The notes: generated by a model from the letters alone, not told the origin. Positions 1 to 9,403 are shown, counted from the stretch's first letter. The stretch is DNA of 15,702 nt from Zarea fungicola (GCA_900169235.1 FWCC01000572.1:1-15702); one strand, 5' to 3'. Numbers and translations are program-made.

Positions 1-88
1 GTGCTGGGGGCTAGCCCATGTAGGTTCATTACGAGCCTTAGCAAAGCTGTAGACTTAGATTCTGTTGGCTGCATGCCATCACAAGCCA

Positions 89-668
89 TTAACAACCATC
101 GGGCCGACCCGACAGGCACTGCGTTACACAAGTACCACCGAGCATAGTGTTACGCGTTAGACCGGAAACCAACCCGTCAGACCTGAAACATTGCCCCATT
201 ACTCTGTTCGCGGCGTTGCGTAAGTAGGCCTCTACAGCATTGCTGACTGGGCTAGACCATGAGATGCAACATGTACCAGAGCCAGAGCCAGACCTGCAGA
301 TAGACCTAGGTGATTGGGGTAAGGAAATTCCATTATCCCCAATGTCGCGAATCAATGTTGTACATGCACCTCCTGACGCGAGATGACTCCCGAAGCATTG
401 GACTGTCTCCGTTCCACACCAGCGTGCGCCTATCCGGGGCGGCATTGTCATGGAAGTAGAATTAACCCAACCATAGCTACTTTCATTAGAGCTCGAAAGC
501 AACATAGTGATTCATGGTTACTCACACAGTGATAGCAGCTGTACTACCGTCCACATCCGCAACATCATATTGCTGCAGTAAAATACCGTCGGATGGGAGT
601 GCCATATTAACGCCTAGTACACAATTTAGGCCAGAAAGGAGGCATATCAAGCTCTTTAAAGTAGGCAT
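89..668 (-). CDS. Secreted ten-cysteine protein, paralogue A (two exons)
   Basis: Model: exon 1 668..526, intron 525..477 (49 nt, donor GTGAGT, CTAAT branch, acceptor GTAG), exon 2 476..89, giving 176 aa. The ATG at 505 lies inside the intron and is not the start. Residues 1-19 form a signal peptide with hydrophobic core LICLLSGLNCVLG. A short linker with an NST sequon (53-55) leads to the cysteine domain. Its cysteines are 68, 75, 86, 108, 117, 118, 144, 164, 168 and 176, with conserved blocks PRSICRS, CCISW, VSGLTRNT and QCLSGRPDGC. Spacing matches the gene at 1403-2023 almost exactly and a little over half of the domain residues agree by eye. The intron falls at the same Val-Tyr-Gly site in both. 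Where the relatives have KR before the domain, this protein has AR (65-66), so Kex2 processing may be lost. The domain resembles the C-terminal part of fungal 'WD-like domain' proteins (recalled, not searched). Function unknown; probably extracellular. Confidence 0.85.
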
Positions 669-777
669 GAGGATTGGTCGAGCGATGCCTTGGGTTAGGC
701 GTCAAGATGCGAAAACAGCGTCAAGACGCGGAAAAAAATAGGTTTAATGCTAAACATTCGAATGGAGGCGCGTCCGG

Positions 778-787
778 AATATATAAA
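778..787 (-). promoter_or_regulatory. TATA box of the gene at 89-668
   Basis: On the minus strand this reads TTTATATATT, about 110 bp before the ATG at 668. It is the only good TATA-like site between that ATG and the minisatellite. The placement fits a short 5' leader and supports the start chosen for the spliced model. Confidence 0.45.
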
Positions 788-862
788 CTAACGATAGGTT
801 GATAAGACTATTCAATGAAATCTTCACGGCGCTGCATGGAATGAATGTACACAGAAAGTAAG

Positions 863-1308
863 CAATATAAGCACTGATTAGCAACAAACACCTCGAGATG
901 CCGTAAGGCAAAGCCATGCTGTGGGAGAAGAGCGGACCAACATGGACATTATAAGCACTAACTAGCAACAAACACCTCGAGATGCCGTAAGGCAAAGCCA
1001 TGTTGTAGGAGAGGAGCGGACCAATATAGACATTATAAGCACTAATTAGCAACAAACACCTTAAGATGCCATAAGACGAAGCCATATTGGGGGAATGGAG
1101 CGGGCCAATATGAGCAATATAAGCACTGATTAGCAATAAACACCTCGAGATGCCGTAAGGCAAAGCCATGTTGTGGGAAAAGAGCGGACCAACGTGGGCA
1201 TTATAAGCACTGATTAGCAACAAACACCTCGAGATGCTGTAAGCCGAAATCATGGTGTGGAAATGGAGCGGGTCAACATGACGGGCATGGGCAATATAAG
1301 CACTGATG
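863..1308. repeat. 84-bp minisatellite, five copies plus a partial one
   Basis: Units begin at the shared word ATAAGCAC at 867, 951, 1035, 1119 and 1203, exactly 84 bp apart. The fifth unit carries about 9 extra bases, so the partial sixth starts at 1296. Every unit has the order ATTAGCAACAAACACC, CTCGAGATGCCGTAAGGC, AAAGCCATG, GAGCGG. Differences are mostly transitions, several of them CpA to TpA or TpG to TpA (CATGGACATT against TATAGACATT), as RIP would leave. The array lies between the TATA boxes of two divergent genes. Because 84 is a multiple of 3, an open frame of 28-residue repeats exists on the minus strand (1253..750). I regard it as a by-product. Confidence 0.97.
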
Positions 1309-1313
1309 CCTAG

Positions 1314-1321
1314 TATATATA
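1314..1321 (+). promoter_or_regulatory. TATA box of the gene at 1403-2023
   Basis: TATATATA about 85 bp before the ATG, followed by a pyrimidine-rich leader (TCTCTCAACGTCATCATAC). The last partial minisatellite unit ends only a few bases upstream, so the array sits directly against this core promoter. Confidence 0.55.
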
Positions 1322-1402
1322 CCAGAGTGTCAACCCCGTGAGGTAACTAACGGGAATCAGTAAAGTCTTGGAGTCTCTCAACGTCATCATACTTCTGTCG
1401 CT

Positions 1403-2023
1403 ATGTTGTCACAGGCGCTTTACGTTGCATGTTTTATCAGCCTTGTTTTCGTCACCGAAGCTGAGACTGTGAAAAATCTTACTGTTCCTAACTTACCGGA
1501 CATTCCGGAGGGGCTGGTTATTTTACACCAGCAAATTATTGAGGAAACGCATAATAATACCGTTACCCTTATTGTGTAAGTTCTATAAATATTGATTCTA
1601 GTCGATTGTTAACAGAGTTATAGGTACGGCGATGACAACTCAACATCGCCTTTACTCTCTGAAAAGCGTCAAATTACAGAGCGAGCCTGTGGCACGAACG
1701 ATGTTGAGTGTGGCCGGTCGTATTTTGCACCTGAAGATCATTGTAATCTCCTAATGGGCGATATCTTTGAATCTGGGATCACTATTCCAAATTCCCCTCG
1801 GTCAATTTGCCGCAGTGACTCCACTGGCGTATGTTGTATCAGCTGGGCACATTCTGTTGTTAATGCTGTAAGAGGCGAGTTGTACGAGGCCGCTGAAAAA
1901 GTTTTTGATCATTGTGTATCAGCTCGTCATAATCATTATGTCTCCGGTCTTACAAGGAACACTCTAATCGGCAGGACTTGTACTACACAGTGCTTGTCAG
2001 GTCGTCCCGACGGATGTTCATAA
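1403..2023 (+). CDS. Secreted ten-cysteine protein, paralogue B, with Kex2-type site (two exons)
   Basis: Model: exon 1 1403..1575, intron 1576..1623 (48 nt, GTAAGT donor, TTAAC branch, TATAG acceptor), exon 2 1624..2023, giving 190 aa. Residues 1-20 are a signal peptide ending VTEA. Residues 21-73 are a propeptide with sequons at 25, 51 and 63, ending in SEKR (70-73), a Kex2-type site. The mature part (74-190, 117 aa) has cysteines 80, 87, 98, 120, 128, 129, 155, 177, 181 and 189, enough for five disulfides. Blocks PRSICRS, CCISW, VSGLTRNT and QCLSGRPDGC are shared with the divergent gene at 89-668, and the intron position is identical, so the pair arose by duplication. Expected to be secreted and processed in the Golgi. 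Signal, propeptide, KR and compact cysteine domain is a layout shared by many fungal secreted effectors and antagonism proteins. The role here is not known. Confidence 0.88.
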
Positions 2024-2200
2024 CCAAGACGCTCGCCAATATCGCGAATATTCTATACCCAAACGCCGGTTTACCGTATGGGGTGAATTGATAGTGTTAA
2101 ACGATAGCTACGCAATAGACGATAGAGACTGGATTCATTTTGAATACAATATTTTGTCCTGTTCTGAACAGAAAGATGAAAATGTAGGCTGAAACCGACG

Positions 2201-2823
2201 GTGACTGCAATTCAAGTTGAGTTGAATCGAGAAACGTGGAGAGTGATAGCATGGGGAGTCTCACCGATTTCATCGCATCTGATTGAAAAATGGAAGATGG
2301 TAAGGACGATGCGGCCATGGCAGATGACGCCTATGAGAATGAGAGCTGCTTGTACTGGCACCTTCACATCCTGTTATGAACTGCCGTGTGCACATGCCCT
2401 TACGAGGCTTAAAGGTGAAGGGCGAGTCCTTTTGCTCGACAATTTTCCGCACTGGCACTTAAGGCGGGGTTTATAACAACGACAGCCTATACTAGAGCCT
2501 AGAACAGTCCATAATCAGCTGAACCAGAGACACGGCCAGCAAACGAGCACCGGGCGAGAGCGCAGTGCATTTGAAGCAGTTGAAGCAGCTGTCGGAAACT
2601 ACGCTGAAGTCATTATGAGTGTAAAGTTGAACATTACTAACTTGGTATAGGACGCTGTTGCTGACATGATAAGCCAGTGTATGAATGGCGAGAACAAAGC
2701 TGGTGGGAAATGGTCGCTAGGTCGAGAATACTATGAGTGCGGTCCAAGTAGTTGGATGTGTTCATACTACTTGTTATTGCCTATCTACAACTTTAGTCTA
2801 ACATGGGTTTGGATTAAAATTTG
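2201..2823 (+). pseudogene. Decayed frame; first part like a MULE transposase C-terminus with SWIM zinc finger
   Basis: One frame stays open through 207 codons apart from two single stops (TAA 2474-2476, TAG 2648-2650), far fewer than chance predicts. Codons 21-65 read VSPISSHLIEKW, then Cys51, Cys58, LPC63-A-H65, and HW at 84-85. This order (VS..AL, C..F, LPCxH, HW) is that of the SWIM zinc finger ending fungal Mutator-like (MULE/Hop-type) transposases. After the first stop the frame gives EPRTV and later GRERSAFE, which also fits a transposase tail. The last part (2651-2823) is Cys/Trp/Tyr-rich and may be something else. A TTACTAAC branch-like word before the TAG could mark an intron, but only 30 nt would be removed, which is too short. 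No start codon or terminal inverted repeats were found. The product is not functional as it stands. Confidence 0.5.
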
Positions 2824-4262
2824 AATTCTATACTTCCTAAGCAGTTAGTAGATGCCAAAGTGACTAGCAGTCGAGGTGAGGCATTCAAAGACGGTGCATT
2901 GTACCTGATTTCTATAGAAGATTGTTTTAATGACGTCTAAATATAGGCAGGTGATAGGCAGCAATATCACGGTACGCAGTAACGTTACAATAGACATCAG
3001 TACAGAAGGTACCTTGTATTGTAACCCGAAGCTCATGTCTCCCCCGAATATGTTGAGGGGCGGGGCTCTTTCTGGGGCGTATTCTTTTTCGGAGCCTCAA
3101 GGTGGGTCTTCTTACCCTAGCTGCGCCTCTTCTCGGAATCTCCGGGAAACCTTAATATCGAGAGTCTCGGAGGCGGAATGTTCCGTATGTTCCCATAGGG
3201 CTGCTAAACCCGCGATTAGACCCCTGAGGGACCCCTGAGAATCTTGACTCATGTCAGCCCACCAATGCCACTCCGAACCTACCAATGGCAATGCGCCAAC
3301 ATCTTCCCGCCAACAACTGCGGGTCGTTATTCACCATTCTCAGAAGTTAAGAATGCGAGTCTGGCAACGAGTTACGTACAATGCCATGACACATGGCCAA
3401 TTATTGGTAATGATTAGTGAGATTACACTCTTACCGTCAGATCTGTGATATGTGTTTTATGACTTATTTCTTGGATGGTGTGGAGTGGAGCATCGAGCTC
3501 TGGGGGAGGTATTCGCCCACGTTTTTACAAGGTGTATTATTAGTAAGCATCCTGTACTTGGTTATATGACAATAGAACGAGTTTGAGGGCTCGTTAGCAT
3601 GTCTTAATTTTCTCAGGTCCCCTAAAAAGAGACATAGGGCGTGCTGAGCTAAATCATTCAGAACACCGATCACCTTCGACACCTAGCGCTTCCCATGCCA
3701 TAGTACAAGAGTCTATGGCCTCTCCGTCCCATGGCTGCCATATGCGATTTGAAACTGCTACCCATTGGATTACCAGCGCGTCTTGTACTGTGATGTAAGT
3801 GTTTATGGCCTACTCCCCTCCATGGACGCCATTCTTCCTAAGCTCATCCAGCATGGCATCAGCTCAAAGGCGCTCAAATGCAGACCTTTCTACCGTTAGC
3901 AGACCGCATAATTTAGCTAGAGTTGATTATAATGATTCCAGAGCCCCTGGGGATAGAACAGGGCTTCTCTGTTTGAACGAGTATAAGCTTACGTGAGAAA
4001 AGGCGACCCCGTCAAGGTGTAGCATTTGTCCACCCCACAACGTATCAGCAGTTATCTCGCCCCTGCTTGTTGACTAATTTAGTAAAAACCTCTCGTTACA
4101 TTTCAAGAATTGTGTCAGTGTAGAAAGATTACCACGAGGAGGCCCGCCTGATGATGGGTCTAATGATACATCTTGGTAGTGGTGTGCGCCGCAACGCTCA
4201 AAGGTGCACTGATAAGTTTAAAAGCTGCTTTCTAATGTGAGATTTTATTTCCCCTCTCACAG
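2824..4262. other. No recognisable gene
   Basis: Open frames here are short and none shows a signal peptide, family motif or convincing splice pattern. 3040-3240 is locally GC-rich and open on both strands without a match I know. An imperfect direct repeat of about 29 bp (TATGGCCT...CCATGG...GCCAT) occurs near 3713 and 3803, 90 bp apart. It may be decayed transposon sequence. Confidence 0.4.
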
Positions 4263-4269
4263 TATAAAA
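4263..4269 (+). promoter_or_regulatory. TATA box of the gene at 4384-5199
   Basis: TATAAAA, 115 bp upstream of the ATG at 4384, followed by an A/C-rich leader. It lies inside the longest upstream extension of the open frame, which argues against starts at 4237 or 4297 and for 4384. Confidence 0.6.
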
Positions 4270-4383
4270 TGCCACATTGCCCCCTCCAGAAACCAAATGG
4301 ACTCTCAATTCATCAGAACAATCGCACTCCTGACCTTAATTGAGAACACTACTATACTTCACGCAACAGAACTACCATTGAAC

Positions 4384-5199
4384 ATGCGATTTACATCGAG
4401 CTTGTTTCTCGCCCTATCAGCAATAGGCAGACTTGCCGTCGCTATGGACACTCTTGACTACAGTGGTAGCATTCACGCCCTCAGCTATGGAAATGTTGAG
4501 ACACAGGGCGATGCTACTGGCACCGTTTGGCTCAATGTCAGCAAATTTGCCGCTGACAAGCTTCCCAACATCCAGAACGATGTTGGGTTGTATACTCTGG
4601 ACAACGCACTTGCACTCAAAAGCATCGCTGGGCTCGCCGCTGTGGCTGCCCAACAGCAGAAATGGGGGGATATCGTGTATCTATATAATGCTTTCAGCAT
4701 GAATGGCCACGTCGACTACACTACTGCAAATAGCACCGAGATGCGTCATGGCCTACTTATAGCCGTCCTCAAGGCAGATAAGTCAGGCGTTGACCCTAAT
4801 CTTATCAATCTTTATATCAAAACCTCCTCCTCACCCTACCTGGTCGAGGCTTTTAATTCTCTATACACAACGCCTGTTGAATCACTCACCAAAAGATGGT
4901 TAAGAGAAGTCTGTGATGGAGCACACAAGGCAGCCGTGTCAGCTTGTCGAAATCTGGCAGAGAATATTCGGTTTAACGCCACTGTGAAAGTGGGAGGCCC
5001 TAGAAATATATGCAAGGGTGGTTGTTGCATCAGCTGGAGTGCCAATGCCACATTTCGCCTACAAAATCTTTACCCTGCTGCCAACTATTGTGTCAACGCA
5101 TGTGGTTCTGCTGGAGTAAGTTGCGAAGTGTTTGGAGTTGAATTGCAAGGCACCTACCTAGACCAGTGTCTGAGCAATCGTGCTGGTGGGTGCGAATAA
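4384..5199 (+). CDS. Secreted WD-like-type protein with Kex2-separable cysteine domain
   Basis: 271 aa, no intron. The start at 4384 is chosen because it begins a clean signal peptide (1-20, ending LAVA) and lies downstream of a TATA box. The frame extends further upstream without stops. Residues 21-168 are an alpha-helical-looking region with KWGDIVYLYNAF at 93-104. TKR at 169-171 is a Kex2-type site. Residues 172-271 form the cysteine domain: Cys 177, 188, 210, 214, 215, 236, 240, 247, 262 and 270, with PRNIC, CCISWS and QCLSNRAGGC. Sequons stand at 51, 116, 198 and 221. The domain corresponds to the whole mature proteins of the genes at 89-668 and 1403-2023. It lacks their first and eighth cysteines and has two others (236, 247). 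From memory it fits the fungal 'WD-like domain' family (Pfam WD-like_fungi), whose function is unknown. The protein is probably extracellular or in the cell wall. Confidence 0.88.
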   Translation: MRFTSSLFLALSAIGRLAVAMDTLDYSGSIHALSYGNVETQGDATGTVWLNVSKFAADKLPNIQNDVGLYTLDNALALKSIAGLAAVAAQQQKWGDIVYLYNAFSMNGHVDYTTANSTEMRHGLLIAVLKADKSGVDPNLINLYIKTSSSPYLVEAFNSLYTTPVESLTKRWLREVCDGAHKAAVSACRNLAENIRFNATVKVGGPRNICKGGCCISWSANATFRLQNLYPAANYCVNACGSAGVSCEVFGVELQGTYLDQCLSNRAGGCE

Positions 5200-5975
5200 T
5201 GCACTTAGAAGCATATTAAATGTATGTCTTTTGGTCATGAGTTTGGTGAAACAGGTGGCTGATGCGAGAACACCACTGGGGTCCGCCGCAAGTGATGAAG
5301 CTAGTACTATAACATGATAGCCAATTGATACGCGTGCCTGCATCTTTGGTTTTAAGTCTGGATTAGTGGCTAGAGTTCCCGAGAGTCTTAGCTATAGACT
5401 AGACTAATAGTGCAAGCTACCAGTATTAAGACACTGTCGTCCGATGATTGCAGAGTAAGAGACAGTTCCGTTTGGAATCCGCAGACCACTGGTTTGAATG
5501 ACTTTTAGTTAGCACGCCGCGCAACACGTATTAAGTGTCTACATAGATATGTGCGACTGGGTATTCTCAACTCACGCGGCTTTATAACGGTGTGCACCGG
5601 GCAAGCTCATCCATCCTCTCACTTGACGGGATACGACTGTAGGCTGTTAATACACAGGTTAGCATACCAGCTGAATTTTGCCTTTCGATGAGATACCGCG
5701 AATTACTTCTTACTTACATGATAATTTGGAGATGAAAGAAAAAATGTTCACGAAGATGCTGAATTTATCTACAGGGTAGGTTACGCATGCTTTCATCCGA
5801 CAACATTTTCAATTGTCTATTCAACGTTTACACACCTAACGCGTGCCAGGCTGGCCAAATTGACCACGTTCGCGACAGGTGGTGGCGCTGTGTCTGTACC
5901 AGCCTTCTTGGTTGGTTCCACAGCGACCCGCCAGCACTAGTGTGGCAGCCTATAGTTACAGACTCACTGCTATAA
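5200..5975. other. Intergenic, no gene seen
   Basis: The 3' flank of the gene at 4384-5199 followed by unremarkable sequence. Open frames are short and lack signal peptides or motifs. Base composition shifts sharply to AT at about 5976. Confidence 0.4.
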
Positions 5976-6111
5976 ACTATATTAGCTATTTTTATTTATA
6001 TTAATTAATGCCTTCGTATAACTTAGCTTATTATATTAAAGTTTAATAAGAAGTCTTATTTCTTATTTTATATAGGCTAAGGGTATGTCACAGGCTGGTG
6101 CCATGACAGTA

Positions 6112-6167
6112 GGTTAAGCCTACCTCCAGCAGCGTAGCTGCCTCGTACTAGCTATATAGGCTTAACC
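6112..6167. repeat. 11-bp perfect inverted repeat
   Basis: GGTTAAGCCTA at 6112-6122 is answered by TAGGCTTAACC at 6157-6167, with a 34-nt spacer. The word GGTTAAGCC recurs near 6672, and a split copy occurs at 6246-6265. This could be a transposon end inside the RIP block. Confidence 0.75.
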
Positions 6168-6169
6168 AG

Positions 6170-6194
6170 TCAACAATACTGCCGGTATTGTTGA
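6170..6194. repeat. 10-bp stem, 5-nt loop hairpin
   Basis: TCAACAATAC, loop TGCCG, GTATTGTTGA: a perfect stem starting three bases after the preceding inverted repeat ends. Symmetry this good is unexpected amid RIP-scrambled DNA. Confidence 0.8.
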
Positions 6195-6945
6195 TACGAA
6201 TCCTTTTTTTGGTTTTGGCCTGGTGGTCAATGACGGTAGAAGTAGACTGGTTACTGCTTAAGCCCCTATGGGGTCAATCCGTTACAGGGTAAGATATAAC
6301 ACTTCTAAGTTACCTTACTCTTATATGAGACTATATAAATAGGGAGAATATGAGACTAAAAGAATAGTAATAATAATATAAAAGACTATATATAAATAAA
6401 TATAATAAATATAATAAATTTAAATATATAAGAGAACTTTATATAACTAAGGGCTTTAATACTATAAAAAACTACTAAGCTACTAATTAAGCCTAGTTAC
6501 CTTAAATAGTATTAATTAATTATTAAATTAAGGTTACTTTATAATAGGCTTGAAAGTTAAAAGTTAAATATATTAAAAATAAAAATAAAAATAAAAAGCT
6601 ACTATATACTCACTCTATTATATAGCTAGTAATATATTTATTATGCCTTAAATAAGATAAAGGTAGACTAGGTTAAGCCTAGTTTAGGCCTTATATTATT
6701 TTTCTACTATAATAGTAAATAGTATTTAATACTTAAAAATAGTAGTAAACTAATACATTTTAATATTTATTTAAAGTAAGCTAAGAGTTTTATAATTACT
6801 AACTAAAATATAAGCGCTTATATTAATCCTAGCTTTAGTAAGAATGGTATAAAGAAGGATAAATAAAGTGGGTAGAACTAACTTAGGCCTTAATTTACCA
6901 TCTACTAGTGAAAGGTGGGCCTATACCTAATCTTAATCATGAATT

Positions 6946-9403
6946 TGGGGCTGCGGCGATTTGCCCACTTTCCACCTTTTTTGCTATTCGTGCCCGGGCT
7001 GATTCTGGCTGATTTTCCTCCCACACTGGCCTCACCTACGATATACTGTTGGTATCCTACTCAACCAGGTACTGGATAGAGGCCGTCGATTAGCTAATGC
7101 ATGCATTTAAAATAGTTATGATGATTACCCAGCCTCGGGGTTATTACCTAGCCTCGGGGTTATTACCTAGCCTCGGGGTTAAATCCACGGAGTTATAGGC
7201 CAGAGGCAAAGCATGCTGCCCCGTTAGATCGTCTTACATGTTACATTACTTAGTTTCGTATGTAACCAATCACAGATCCCCGGTATAAGGAGCAGCAGAG
7301 TATCTAATAGAAAAGCTTACCATTCCTACCACCAGGCCTTCTTACTCAATGAGATGTAACCTAGAGTGCTCATTTACTGGGAGTCTCAACGGTCAAACTA
7401 GATCCGGCTGTCTTCGTCTTGCTCCCCACAGAAGAAAGAGACGGACAACCCATACGTTTCTCCTTATTAGTAGATGTAGTACGTGAAACCTAGCAAGGTA
7501 CCGAAACCAGCCCAGGAGTCAAGGTCTCTACCTCAGCGAATATAGTTTTAGAAGCACACGAACATATAGGAAGCCAGAATGTTTAGAGTCGTCCCCACAG
7601 GAGTAGCGAACAAGGAATTGGTCCCTAGGAGAGAATGGCAGATCGTTGCGCAAGCCCGCAGTTGGCAGCAACCATATTGAAAGCAGTAAGAAGCCGCAAA
7701 AATTAATGGCGCCTCTCAATTAACAGTCGCTTGTGGTGAGCTTTGACCTGCGGGGTGGAGTGGATAGCAAAATGCTGACACATGGGGCACGCAGAGGTTA
7801 TTACTTAAGCGGCTTTATAGGCCTGAAGGACTTGAAAATCCAAATAGCTATTAATGATATTGCAAGGTTGAGACTAAGCGGCCATGCACATGCAGGCGAG
7901 GCGAAGCTTGACACCATCCAGAAAAGTGTGTTAAGAGTTTAGCTCTGGTGATCTTGAACAATTTTAAAGAATGTTAAATACTAAGACTAAAGTTATTTAC
8001 CTACTATTCTTACTATATATCTATAAGGAACGTGCTTGGCATGAAAAGCCAGAAAGAAAATATAAACCCAGAGCCTCTTGCCGACGGCTGCTGTGTTTAA
8101 CTATAAGAGTTGTTGTGGCTTTACATACAACACTGACAGTCAATGGCAGACACATATTCCCACACGGTACAAGCTAATAATAAACCGGCACATTCGACGT
8201 TGCTGATGCCCTAAACGCCTACTTTGAGACGCTAGTTATCGCCACGTGTGTAATATAGATGGCTGTGAGGTATCTTCGGAATAAGGAGGTAATTCGGTCT
8301 GATATTTCCGCTCAGCTTTCCGTTTCTGCGCAGAGCCCACTCTGAATCTGGTTGGCTCACATAATTAGAACAAACAGCATGCAGCCAAGTCTACTAGAAG
8401 TATTTTAAACCATTTCACGACCAAGTGAATTAATTGAAGCGCTACTGAGGACAGGTTATGTTCAAAGCTTTTACAGCCTGTACCGGGGCAGTTAGAAAAT
8501 GGGCCAGTCTTCAAGACCACAACTTAATTACTAGTGCGTCGCAATCCAGGTTCCGCCATGGGCAAAAAGCCAACTTTGGCGCTTTACTCCTGTTTAATTG
8601 CCAAAAAAAAATAGCATATCTAACATACATTTTGCTTAAGATGCCACCGTCCAAAGTTGGTAAAGTTTGAATTGGCCAATGGAGGCTATTATAACGCGGG
8701 AAAAAAAAGTCTTTTACTTCATAAAGCCCGCCAGAGATGAGTGCTTTAGAGCAAAGTAACTATTGTAAATAGTTATGACAGAACTAAGATGCGGCACAAA
8801 AATTGCAACTGTCGAAAGGACTGTGCGGCTGCCCATTGAAGGCAACCTACCATCGACAATGTGAACAAACGTCACTAGTTTGAGAATAAGTCACTTTAAT
8901 TCTAAAATTAGCTCTTACGCATATGGTAACCTGAAATGTTGCACTTGTAAGTCATTACCTAGCAATGATGGATAGTATGATCGTCCAGACTTCTAAGCCG
9001 CCCGGTTCTGAACAGCCAACAGTGGTTGTACGATTATCCTTTATTTAGTATCTCCACTCTAAATCGACACGGTGCTGAATCCACCCCTGTTCTAACCACT
9101 CTTTTCATACCATTCATCATTGACTGTTGTCTCCTCATTCTAACCGGTTGAGTCCACGCTACGGCAACTTCGGACCCCCTCTGTCTGAGCGGCGCTTCAA
9201 ATAGGGTGCGGCTTAGCACTCGGAAGGTAAAATTATAGTTGTAGCTAAAATAGATCTTACATGGTTGTAAACGCGAAATACGGAAATAGCATCACTCAAA
9301 TTTATTTGCAGTTCAGGAACTACCTGCTTACCCTTCATAGTATGTTGAATTTTACATACCATGGCAGTACGGGCAGTCTAACAGCCAAGAGCCAACTCTG
9401 AAG
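6946..9403. other. Long stretch without a supported gene
   Basis: Open frames here are all about 60-70 codons and I could build no spliced model with a recognisable product. A minus frame from 7719 (TTG, no ATG) has a hydrophobic start but no supporting start codon. Structures seen: a 19-bp triplicate at 7124-7180 and an inverted repeat CCAACTTTGG (8570-8579) / CCAAAGTTGG (8651-8660). The latter may belong to a decayed small transposon. Confidence 0.4.
7124..7180. repeat. 19-bp tandem repeat, three copies
   Basis: ATTACCTAGCCTCGGGGTT stands at 7143-7161 and 7162-7180. The copy at 7124-7142 differs by one base (CCC for CCT). Each copy is GC-rich within a moderately AT-rich area. Confidence 0.97.

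Larger units (their letters stand above)
5976..6945. repeat. AT-rich, RIP-mutated repeat remnant
   Basis: Very AT-rich, dominated by TA, TTAA and ATAT words. From about 6300 to 6890 CpA and TpG are nearly absent while TpA is abundant, the product of RIP on a duplicated element. The part at 6080-6300 is less mutated and keeps a group of inverted repeats. No coding frame survives, so the original element cannot be classified. Confidence 0.8.

Noticed and set aside
505..505. ATG as the start of the minus-strand cysteine protein
   Set aside because: It lies inside the 49-nt intron. Splicing to the upstream exon restores the signal peptide and matches the intron of the paralogue.
750..1253. Minus-strand open frame of 28-residue repeats
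   Set aside because: It exists because the 84-bp minisatellite period is a multiple of three. There is no signal peptide or recognisable domain, and it overlaps the divergent promoter region.
4237..4383. N-terminal extension of the 271-aa secreted protein
   Set aside because: The extension spans a TATA box and would bury the signal peptide about 50 residues inside the protein.
7528..7719. Small minus-strand secreted protein
   Set aside because: The hydrophobic beginning is suggestive, but no in-frame ATG, promoter or splice site supports it.
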